Origin: Eubacterium sp. ER2
GTDB taxonomy: Bacteria; Bacillota; Clostridia; Lachnospirales; Lachnospiraceae
NCBI RefSeq assembly: GCF_000765215.1
Contig: NZ_JPJE01000002.1
Location: 1 to 64,000 of the forward strand
Direction: 5' to 3'
Length of the DNA stretch: 64,000 nt
The notes beneath the pieces were generated by a model. That model was not told the DNA's origin and made no database searches. It was given only the letters and a program-made list of their open reading frames with translations. This document shows positions 53,140 through 60,360 of this stretch, piece after piece. The number at the start of each line of letters is the position of its first letter. The first letter of the stretch is position 1. The position numbers and the translations under genes were made by a program.

Positions 53140-53181
53140 ATACCTTGTATTCCACGTTTTCCCGGCTGTCACTTTGCCTAT

Positions 53182-54198
53182 CTACTGGAAACCGATCAGC
53201 CTTCTGGCCACCATGTAGGCCAGAGAAGAGATCTTTCTTCCGGATCTTCCCGGCAGGTTCATGGTCTGTCCGAGGATGCCGTAGCGAATCTTCACATAGG
53301 TTCTGGCGTCCTTCTTCCGCAGGTACAGCCACAGATCCTTTTTCTTGTCCAGGTTCTCCTTCTCCTTGGAGCGGATGCACAGAATGGAAGAGACGGTCAT
53401 CATGATGGCGAGATAGTTGATCATGTATTTTTTCAGCTTCTTGTTGGTGATCTCCCTCATCTGATACATGTCGATCATCTTCTTTGTGACAAAGATCTGC
53501 TGATCCAGTCTCTTGATCATAACCTTCTCGTTGACCGACTGATCCTCACGCCCGATATAGTAGCGGTAGAAATCCTCATCCATATAGTAGAGCTTCCGCA
53601 CATGGGGCAGCGGATAATATACATAGATGTTATCCACATAAAAGGTGTGCTTGGGCAGCCTCAGCTGACACAGAAGCAGCAGCTCTGTCCGGTAGATCAC
53701 CGAGTGCATAAGGATGTACTGATCCAGATGAAAATGCCCTATATCCGACCAGTGGAATATCTCGTCCTGGGGCAGTACGTTCCGGTAGTGGATACATTTT
53801 TTATTCTCCACTCCGACCTTCTCATACACATAGTTGGCGATGAGCATATCCACCTCCTCGCCCTCGTCCTCGAAGTTCCTGAGGACCTGAAGGATTCTGT
53901 GAAGGGATTCCTCATTCACCCAGTCGTCGCTGTCCACAACCTTAAAATATTTTCCTGTTGCGTTGGAAAGCCCGCAGTTTACTGCGTCTCCGTGTCCGCC
54001 GTTCTCCTTGTCGATCACTTTTACGATATCCGGATATTTCTCCGCATACTCATGTCCTATCTTTGATGTGTCATCGCTGGATCCGTCATTTACAATGATG
54101 ATCTCCACGTCCTCCCCGCCCTGAAGGATGCTCTCGATCGCATGCGCCATATAATCCTGGGAATTATAGCACGGGATCGCAAACGAAATGTACTTCAT
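53182..54198 (-). CDS. Glycosyltransferase family 2
   Basis: Cytoplasmic GT-A glycosyltransferase of 338 residues. The nucleotide-sugar site has FAIPCYNSQDYM, IIVNDGSSDDTS and the metal-binding DSDD (KVVDSDDWV). A C-terminal basic helical region (residues about 250-338) could contact the membrane. The donor and acceptor are unknown; surface polysaccharide or glycolipid synthesis is likely. It stands alone, with AGGAGGAAG before the ATG. Confidence 0.87.
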   Translation of the reverse strand: MKYISFAIPCYNSQDYMAHAIESILQGGEDVEIIIVNDGSSDDTSKIGHEYAEKYPDIVKVIDKENGGHGDAVNCGLSNATGKYFKVVDSDDWVNEESLHRILQVLRNFEDEGEEVDMLIANYVYEKVGVENKKCIHYRNVLPQDEIFHWSDIGHFHLDQYILMHSVIYRTELLLLCQLRLPKHTFYVDNIYVYYPLPHVRKLYYMDEDFYRYYIGREDQSVNEKVMIKRLDQQIFVTKKMIDMYQMREITNKKLKKYMINYLAIMMTVSSILCIRSKEKENLDKKKDLWLYLRKKDARTYVKIRYGILGQTMNLPGRSGRKISSLAYMVARRLIGFQ

Positions 54199-54281
54199 AT
54201 TTTTCTTCCTCCTGACTTTTATAGTATATAGTATTCCTCCGGTTTTTCCAACTTAAACTTTGCAAAATCTTCATCACACAA

Positions 54282-54310
54282 TTGTAAAAAGGAGGGTTTT
54301 CCGGTATAGT
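54282..54310 (+). promoter_or_regulatory. Promoter of the phosphofructokinase gene
   Basis: TTGTAA (54282-54287), 17 bases, TATAGT (54305-54310). The leader that follows (about 54322-54363) is very GC-rich with self-complementary GGGCCC pairs and may fold. Confidence 0.7.
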
Positions 54311-54389
54311 TATGTGTAGAAGGCCGACGGGCCCCTTGCCCCTGCCTGGCAGGGCCCTGGCCGCTGAACAAAAGCTTGGAGGAGAGAAC

Positions 54390-55616
54390 ATGAAAAAAAA
54401 TATCATTGTGGGACAGTCCGGAGGTCCCACGGCAGTCATCAACGGAAGTCTCTACGGTGTTGTGTCTGAGGGTATCAAAATGACAGACCACATCGACACG
54501 GTATACGGAATGATCAACGGAATAGAGGGATTTCTCCAGGGCCACTACATGGATCTGGGAGCCCTGGACACAACCAACGAGCTGGAGCTTGTGCGCACCA
54601 CGCCAGGCGCTTACCTGGGCTCCTGCCGCTACAAGCTGCCGGAGGACCTGCACGACCCAGTGTACCCGGAGCTGTTCCGACGCTTTGAGGAGCTGAATAT
54701 CGGCTACTTCTTTTATATAGGAGGAAACGACTCCATGGACACGGTGAGCAAGCTGTCCCGGTACGCCGGATTTATGAACAGTACCATCCGCTTCATCGGC
54801 GTTCCCAAGACCATTGACAACGACCTGGTGGAGACAGACCACACACCGGGATATGGAAGCGCCGCCAAGTACGTGGCCACCACCGTGCGGGAGATCGCCA
54901 TCGACGCCTCCGTGTACGACAACAAGCAGTCTGTCACCATCGTGGAGATCATGGGCCGCCACGCCGGATGGCTCACAGCCGCCAGCATGCTGGCCAGGAA
55001 GTTTGAGGGGGACAACCCGGTGCTCATCTACCTGCCGGAGGTGGCCTTTGACCAGGATGCCTTCATCGAGAAGGTGCGCACCTCCCTGGAGACCACACCC
55101 AACCTGGTAGTCTGCATCTCCGAGGGCATCAACGACGGAAAGGGCACCTTTATCTGTGAGTACGCCAGCGAGGTGGGCACAGACACCTTCGGCCACAAGA
55201 TGCTCACCGGCTCCGGAAAATATCTGGAGAACCTGGTAAAGGAGCGGCTGGGCGTCAAGGTTCGCTCCGTAGAGCTGAATGTCTGCCAGAGATGCTCCTG
55301 CTCACACCTGTCCCGGGTGGATCTGGACGAGGCTGTCAACGCGGGTGTCTACGCCGTACAGGCAGCCCTTGCAGGGGAGAGCGGGAAAATGATTACTTTC
55401 ATAAGAAACAAAAGTGTACCCTATGAGCTCTCCTACAGCACCGCGGACGTCAACATCATCTGCAACAAGGAGAAATGCGTACCTCTGGAGTGGATCACAA
55501 ACGATGGCTCCGACATCAGCGACGCCTTCATCGACTATGTCCGCCCCCTGACCCAGGGACACGTGGAGCTTCCCACAAAGAACGGCATCCCTCTTTTCGC
55601 CTACCGCAAGGCATAG
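54390..55616 (+). CDS. pfp: 6-phosphofructokinase, pyrophosphate-type
   Basis: Cytoplasmic glycolytic kinase of 408 residues. Two positions decide the phosphate donor: GGNDS (residues 111-115, aspartate in place of the ATP-enzyme glycine) and PKTIDND (139-145, lysine in place of glycine). Both are the pyrophosphate form, so the reaction should be reversible. GRHAGWLTA is also present. The start at 54390 follows GGAGGAGAG; an open frame from 54312 lacks a site. It is transcribed alone and ends at a shared terminator. Confidence 0.9.
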   Translation: MKKNIIVGQSGGPTAVINGSLYGVVSEGIKMTDHIDTVYGMINGIEGFLQGHYMDLGALDTTNELELVRTTPGAYLGSCRYKLPEDLHDPVYPELFRRFEELNIGYFFYIGGNDSMDTVSKLSRYAGFMNSTIRFIGVPKTIDNDLVETDHTPGYGSAAKYVATTVREIAIDASVYDNKQSVTIVEIMGRHAGWLTAASMLARKFEGDNPVLIYLPEVAFDQDAFIEKVRTSLETTPNLVVCISEGINDGKGTFICEYASEVGTDTFGHKMLTGSGKYLENLVKERLGVKVRSVELNVCQRCSCSHLSRVDLDEAVNAGVYAVQAALAGESGKMITFIRNKSVPYELSYSTADVNIICNKEKCVPLEWITNDGSDISDAFIDYVRPLTQGHVELPTKNGIPLFAYRKA

Positions 55617-55669
55617 AAAGGGACACGTACCGGACAGAGGGCAGCTCCGGATCCATAAGAAGCTATAGA

Positions 55670-55714
55670 AAAAGCAGGGCAGCGCAGCCCCATAGGCTAC
55701 GCTGTCCTGCTTTT
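55670..55714. terminator. Long bidirectional terminator
   Basis: A stem of about 20 bp with two mismatches, with outer arms AAAAGCAGG and CCTGCTTTT, separates the convergent phosphofructokinase and decarboxylase genes. The decarboxylase stop codon lies in one arm. Confidence 0.9.
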
Positions 55715-57148
55715 GTTCTGCTCTTGTCTCCGGTCCGAGACAGCCTTTGTCTCCATCAGCCTCTCGATGGTGCGCCGGATATCCTCCTTTGTCGTCTCAG
55801 GATGGATGGTGCACATGCGAAGAACCTTCCTCCCCCGCAGCTCTGTCGTAAATATCTGGGCAAAGCCGCTGTCGGTTATCTCCGCGGATATCTCCTGGTT
55901 CACGGCGTCCAGCTCCGCCTCAGACAGAGAGCCGTCCGCCCTGTAGCGGAAGTTCACGATCCCCAGCCAGGGGCCGGACAGGAGCTCCCATTCCGGCTCT
56001 TTTCTGATGATCCCCGCCGCCAGCTCTGCCAGCTCACAGCCGTGTTCCACCACACGTCCCAGCTCCTCTGTCCCCATAGTCTGGAGCGTAAGCCACAGCT
56101 TCAGTCCCCTGGCCGGCCTTGTCAGCTCCGGCCCCAGATCCCAGAATTCCACGCCTCCCTCCGAGGTCTCCGCGTCCTTTAAATACTCCGGATGAGCGGC
56201 AAAGCTGCGGACCAGATCATCCCTTCTTCTCACCAGAACCGCGCTGCACCCGTAGGTCTGCAGCATCCACTTGTGGGCATCCCAGCTTAAGCTGTCCGAC
56301 AGCTGGATCCCGTCCAGCTCTTTTTTGTATGTTTCAGACAGGAGGGCTGACGCCCCGAAGGCCCCGTCCACATGCATCCACATATCATATTTCCGGCAGA
56401 TACCCCCGATCGGCCTCAGAGGATCCACGCTCCCCGTATTCGTTGTCCCCGCAGAGGCGATGACCGCAAAGGGGATTTTCCCGTCCGCAAGATCCTTCCT
56501 GACCGAGGACTGCAGCGCGGCCATATCCATGCGGAAGCTCTCGTCCACGGGGAGGATCCGGATCTGCTCCCTGCAAAACCCGATCATGTGAAGCCCCTTG
56601 GACACAGAGGCATGGGTCTGCCCGGACAGGTAGACTACAGCCCTCCCCCGGTCCTCCCATGCCAGCTTTGCGTCTCTTGCCGCTGTCAGGGCAGTCAGAT
56701 TGGCAATAGAGCCGCCGGACACGAAGAGTCCTCCGCTCCCCTCCGGATACCCGGCTTTTTCACACATCCATCGGATCAGCTTCTTCTCCACCAGATCTGC
56801 TGCTGGTCCGTTGACCCGGCAGCTGGCGTGGGGATTGTAGGCGCTGGTCATCACATCCCCCATCCAGGAGAGGAGGGACATGGTGGACGGAACGCAGGAA
56901 AAGCTGCGTGGGTGCTGCCCCAGGAGTGTGCTGGAATAAATATCCTGCTCCATCTCCCGGAAAACCTCCTCCACAGAGCGCCCTCCGGCCGGGATAGCCT
57001 GCTTTTCTATGCGCGAAAGGCTGTCCTCGGCAGCTGGGCGGCAGACAGCCTCATTTTCTATGTGCTCATAAAAATCCACGGTTCTGGAAACAAACGCTCT
57101 CAACAGCTCTCCAATCTCCCGATTTTGTTCTCTCGTGTCTATACGCAT
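55697..57148 (-). CDS. Group II PLP-dependent decarboxylase, aromatic-type
   Basis: Cytoplasmic decarboxylase of 483 residues in the aromatic-L-amino-acid/glutamate decarboxylase superfamily. The PLP lysine is in SWDAHKWM, the ring-stacking histidine in SGQTHASVSKG, and the VDGAFGASAL stretch is typical. Related Lachnospiraceae enzymes decarboxylate tryptophan or other aromatic amino acids, but the substrate here is not decided by sequence; 2,4-diaminobutyrate is an alternative. The start at 57148 follows AAGGAGGT. A divergent LysR gene suggests substrate-inducible control. Confidence 0.78.
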   Translation of the reverse strand: MRIDTREQNREIGELLRAFVSRTVDFYEHIENEAVCRPAAEDSLSRIEKQAIPAGGRSVEEVFREMEQDIYSSTLLGQHPRSFSCVPSTMSLLSWMGDVMTSAYNPHASCRVNGPAADLVEKKLIRWMCEKAGYPEGSGGLFVSGGSIANLTALTAARDAKLAWEDRGRAVVYLSGQTHASVSKGLHMIGFCREQIRILPVDESFRMDMAALQSSVRKDLADGKIPFAVIASAGTTNTGSVDPLRPIGGICRKYDMWMHVDGAFGASALLSETYKKELDGIQLSDSLSWDAHKWMLQTYGCSAVLVRRRDDLVRSFAAHPEYLKDAETSEGGVEFWDLGPELTRPARGLKLWLTLQTMGTEELGRVVEHGCELAELAAGIIRKEPEWELLSGPWLGIVNFRYRADGSLSEAELDAVNQEISAEITDSGFAQIFTTELRGRKVLRMCTIHPETTKEDIRRTIERLMETKAVSDRRQEQNKSRTA

Positions 57149-57180
57149 ATTTCTTGTACCTCCTTGACCGCTTCTGATTA

Positions 57181-57194
57181 TCATGCTAACATGA
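57181..57194. promoter_or_regulatory. Candidate LysR binding dyad
   Basis: TCATGCTAACATGA, a 5-bp dyad with a 4-base centre, lies midway between the divergent decarboxylase and LysR genes where a shared regulator site is expected. Confidence 0.45.
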
Positions 57195-57279
57195 ATAAAA
57201 ACCACTGTAAAATTCATAGTTTTTATAGAAACATTCAATAATTTTGAACATTCTTGTCAGAAAGCAGAAAGGCATTGTC

Positions 57280-58164
57280 ATGGAAATACGCAATCTCATA
57301 ACCTTCGTCCGCATTGCGGAGCTCCGGAATTTTTCAAAGACCGCGCAGGAGCTGGGCTACTCCCAGTCCGCTGTCACCATGCAGATCAAGCAGCTGGAGG
57401 CAGAGCTGCAGGCACAGCTCTTCGAGCGGATCGGAAAAAGAGCCAAGCTGACGCAGGCCGGCGAGCGGCTTCTCCCCCTGGCTCTTAATATACTGGACTC
57501 TGCCAGGAAAGCGGAGGACATCGCCAGGGAGCCGGAGCAGATCTCCGGAAAGCTGCGCATCGGCACCTGCGAGTCCTACGTGATCAGCGTTCTTCCCCCT
57601 GTTTTCATGGAGCTGGGAGAGCGCTGTCCCGGCGTGGAGATCAGCACCCACACTGCTCCCGTGCCTGATCTGGTCAACATGCTGCGCCAGAACGATATTG
57701 ACATTTTATTCTTCCTGGACAAAAAGCTCTTCTTCCCGGAGTGGGTCAAGGTGCTGGAGCGGCCGGAGAAAATCTATTTCGTGGCCTCCTCCAGCTCCCC
57801 TCTGGCGGGTATGAAGCAAATTCCGGTCAGCCGTCTGATCCAGGAGCCTCTGTATCTGACCGAGAGGGGGATCAGCTACCGGTATGCCATGGAGCAGGCA
57901 CTGGCCGCCCAGGGCTATGAGCTCCATCCCCGGCTGGAGGTGGGAAACACAGATGTGATCACCCGCTTTCTCCTGCAAAATAAAGGCATTTCTTTCCTCC
58001 CGGAATACGTGGTAAAGGAAGACGTACAGGCCGGCCGCCTCGCAGTGCTGGACACGGAATGTCCGGAGATCGTCATGTGGAGTCAGCTCATCTGTCACCG
58101 GAACAAGTACGTGACTCCCCAGATGAGGCTGTTCCTGGAGCTGATGAAAAAGCAGGCAGAGTGA
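57280..58164 (+). CDS. LysR-family regulator of the decarboxylase
   Basis: Cytoplasmic regulator of 294 residues. The winged helix at the N-terminus (FVRIAELRNFSKTAQELGYSQSAVTMQIKQLE in fragments) and the two-lobed effector domain from about residue 88 are standard. The start at 57280 follows AAAGGC; the frame extends to 57244 upstream. It is divergent from the decarboxylase, so control of that gene is likely. The effector is unknown. Confidence 0.85.
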   Translation: MEIRNLITFVRIAELRNFSKTAQELGYSQSAVTMQIKQLEAELQAQLFERIGKRAKLTQAGERLLPLALNILDSARKAEDIAREPEQISGKLRIGTCESYVISVLPPVFMELGERCPGVEISTHTAPVPDLVNMLRQNDIDILFFLDKKLFFPEWVKVLERPEKIYFVASSSSPLAGMKQIPVSRLIQEPLYLTERGISYRYAMEQALAAQGYELHPRLEVGNTDVITRFLLQNKGISFLPEYVVKEDVQAGRLAVLDTECPEIVMWSQLICHRNKYVTPQMRLFLELMKKQAE

Positions 58165-58210
58165 AACCTCTGCCTGCCTTTTTATTATAAATAGATACTA
58201 TGATGCCTAC

Positions 58211-58360
58211 GGATTGTTCCGTGCTGCGCACTCTCACAATCCTACCCGATATTCGCATATCGTGGGATATACATCCCACTTTTATGCTCATATCGGGGCG
58301 GGTCCCAAGGTCTTTCGCCCACTTATGAGCAAGCTCATGTGGGCTTAGACCTTTTGACCC
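58211..58360. repeat. Cluster of nested palindromes between convergent genes
   Basis: Four stems lie end to end: GGATTGT/ACAATCC (58211-58242), CGATAT/ATATCG (58247-58262), GTGGGAT/ATCCCAC (58262-58279) and a 60-base hairpin (58300-58360) with AAGGTCT/AGACCTT, GCCCAC/GTGGGC and ATGAGC/GCTCAT segments. An outer CCCGATAT/ATATCGGG (58245-58252, 58290-58297) can enclose the middle ones. It separates LysR from phnX. It may end transcripts, encode a structured RNA, or be a dispersed repeat. Confidence 0.75.
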
Positions 58361-58365
58361 TGGCA

Positions 58366-59133
58366 TCATACATACTCCAGGATCCCCCGGATATCTCTCA
58401 CCACAGCGTCCGCCCCTGCGGCCCTGTACTTTTCCTCTCCCTCTTTCAGGAGCTTTTCCTTCTCCTCCTCGGGGAGAGACTCATATTCCTCCCTGGACAG
58501 TCCCAGAAGGGAGCTCCCCTCCAGGATGCCGATGGTGAAGACACCGGCGTTCTTTCCCTCTTTGATGTCAGAGATGGTGTCTCCCGCCTTGATCACCCTG
58601 TCCACAGCGCTCACCTTCAGCTCCTCCATGTTCCTGAATATCATGTAGGGATAGGGACGGCCCATGCCGCCGGTGGAGTCGGGGCTGAACCAGCAGTCCG
58701 GCTCGTATCCCAGCTCCTTTGCCCTGGGAACCACAATGCCCATCATCACATCTGTGTAGCCTGTGGTGGACCCGATCCTGATCCCCTTGTCCCTCAAGGC
58801 CTGCACTGTCTCCAGCACATAGGGCTTGGGATCCGAGTACTGATCCAGTATCTTAAGAAGAGAGGGCTCGTAGCTCTCGTACATTTTGTCCGCATCCGCG
58901 TCCTGTGGCTCTCTTCCGTACAGCTCCTTCCAGGCCGCCTTGATCCTGGGCATCTCCAGCATAGTCCGGATGTGGGCCCACTTCAGCATGCCCATGGGCT
59001 CACGCACCTCCTCCATAGTGGGCTCCACGCCTGCATTTTTAAATACCTCTGTAAAGACCTTGACCGGGGCAAAGCACCCGTAATCCACAGTCGTGCCCGC
59101 CCAGTCAAAGATCACTGCCTCTATCTTGCTCAT
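58366..59133 (-). CDS. phnX: Phosphonoacetaldehyde hydrolase
   Basis: Cytoplasmic HAD-fold phosphonatase of 255 residues that cleaves phosphonoacetaldehyde into acetaldehyde and phosphate. The nucleophile is D10 in FDWAGTT (the DxAG form of phosphonatases), the Schiff-base lysine is about K51 (GMLKWAHIR), and GSTTGYT and KAGDTISDIKEG complete the active site. GAAGGAG precedes the ATG. It is the last gene of the phosphonate operon. Confidence 0.93.
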   Translation of the reverse strand: MSKIEAVIFDWAGTTVDYGCFAPVKVFTEVFKNAGVEPTMEEVREPMGMLKWAHIRTMLEMPRIKAAWKELYGREPQDADADKMYESYEPSLLKILDQYSDPKPYVLETVQALRDKGIRIGSTTGYTDVMMGIVVPRAKELGYEPDCWFSPDSTGGMGRPYPYMIFRNMEELKVSAVDRVIKAGDTISDIKEGKNAGVFTIGILEGSSLLGLSREEYESLPEEEKEKLLKEGEEKYRAAGADAVVRDIRGILEYV

Positions 59134-59167
59134 TTGCGTTCTCCTTCGCTTCCTCTGTTTTTTATTA

Positions 59168-60277
59168 TTAGCTTGCTTTCTTTTTCTTCATCCGGGCAAA
59201 GAATTCCTCAAAGATGTCACACAGCTTCAGGATGTCCTCCTCGTAGATCTCCCCGATATTGCCGATACGGAAGGTGTCCGCGTCTGTCACCTTTCCGGGG
59301 TAGATAGCATAGCCTCGCTCCTTGATGAACTGGTACATCTCCTGGAAGGAAAAATTGTGGTGCTCCGGGTAGAAGAAGGTGGTGATGATGGGGCCCTGGT
59401 GCTCCTCCCCAATGTAGGCCTGTATGCCCATATCCTTCATCTTGCGGATCAGCAGGCGGTTATTGTCATAGTACCTCTTTGACCTGGCAGGGATGCCTCC
59501 CTCCTCCTTCAGCTCCTCGATCGCCTTCGCAAAGGCCAGCACGGTGTGCGTGGGGGAGGTAAATCTCCATTTTCCGTCCTTCTCCATTGTCTTCCACTGG
59601 TCATAGAGGTCAAGGGACAGGCTTCTGGCCTTTCCCGCGCTCTCCATCAGCTTCTGCCTGTTGCAGATGATAAAGGAAAATCCGGGCACTCCCTGAATAC
59701 ACTTGTTGGCACTGCTGATGATAAAGTCGATGCCCAGCTTTCCGACCTCAATGTCCACACCCCCGAAGCTGGACATGGCGTCCACAATCATGGTCTTTCC
59801 CGCTGCCTTCACCACCTCTGCCACAGAGGCAATGTCGTTGAGAATGCCGGAGGTTGTCTCTGAGTGCACCATAGCCACATGAGTAATAGAGGGATCATTC
59901 TTCAGCATCTCCTCCACTTTTCCGGCGGAGGGGATTTTGTCGTACTCCTCCTCGTAGAGGGCGTAGCTGATCCGGGCGTGCTTTGCGATATCCACCATTC
60001 TCTCCCCGTAGGCCCCGTTGGCCACGATCAGTAGCTTCTCATCGTCCCCCACCACGCTTGTGATAACGGACTCCACGCCAAAGCTGCCGCTGCCCTGCAT
60101 CAGCACGACCGTATAGTCCTTCTCCGTCACATGAGCCAGTTCAAGGAGCTCCCTGCGGATTTTTTGTGTAATCTGCTTGTAGTCGTCATCCCATGTGCAG
60201 TGGTCTGCCAGCATCTCTCTTTTTACAGTGTCTGTTGTTGTAAGTGGGCCCGGTGTGAGCAGTTTGTAGTTTACCAT
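59168..60277 (-). CDS. phnW: 2-aminoethylphosphonate-pyruvate transaminase
   Basis: Cytoplasmic PLP aminotransferase of 369 residues that makes phosphonoacetaldehyde and alanine from 2-aminoethylphosphonate and pyruvate. The N-terminus LLTPGPLTTTDTVKREM, MQGSGSFGVESVI and the PLP lysine about K192 (ISSANKCIQG) match PhnW. It lies 34 bases upstream of phnX, with GAGAGGTAAT before the ATG. It passes its product straight to PhnX. Confidence 0.93.
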   Translation of the reverse strand: MVNYKLLTPGPLTTTDTVKREMLADHCTWDDDYKQITQKIRRELLELAHVTEKDYTVVLMQGSGSFGVESVITSVVGDDEKLLIVANGAYGERMVDIAKHARISYALYEEEYDKIPSAGKVEEMLKNDPSITHVAMVHSETTSGILNDIASVAEVVKAAGKTMIVDAMSSFGGVDIEVGKLGIDFIISSANKCIQGVPGFSFIICNRQKLMESAGKARSLSLDLYDQWKTMEKDGKWRFTSPTHTVLAFAKAIEELKEEGGIPARSKRYYDNNRLLIRKMKDMGIQAYIGEEHQGPIITTFFYPEHHNFSFQEMYQFIKERGYAIYPGKVTDADTFRIGNIGEIYEEDILKLCDIFEEFFARMKKKKAS

Positions 60278-60360
60278 TTTTTATTACCTCTCTTTATACA
60301 TAGTTTTTTATTAATTCAATGCCATCGCACAGCCTGTCCGCGTTCTTTTGCGGGCGTGCC

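Noticed and set aside
53087-53181. PerR or Fur box upstream of rubrerythrin
   Set aside because: No match to the usual PerR (TTATAAT dyad) or Fur pattern; the dyad there is the inverted repeat reported separately.
58088-58369. 93-codon minus-strand frame across the palindrome cluster
   Set aside because: It runs through hairpins and into the LysR 3' end, lacks a ribosome site and resembles no family I know; the palindromes explain the sequence better.
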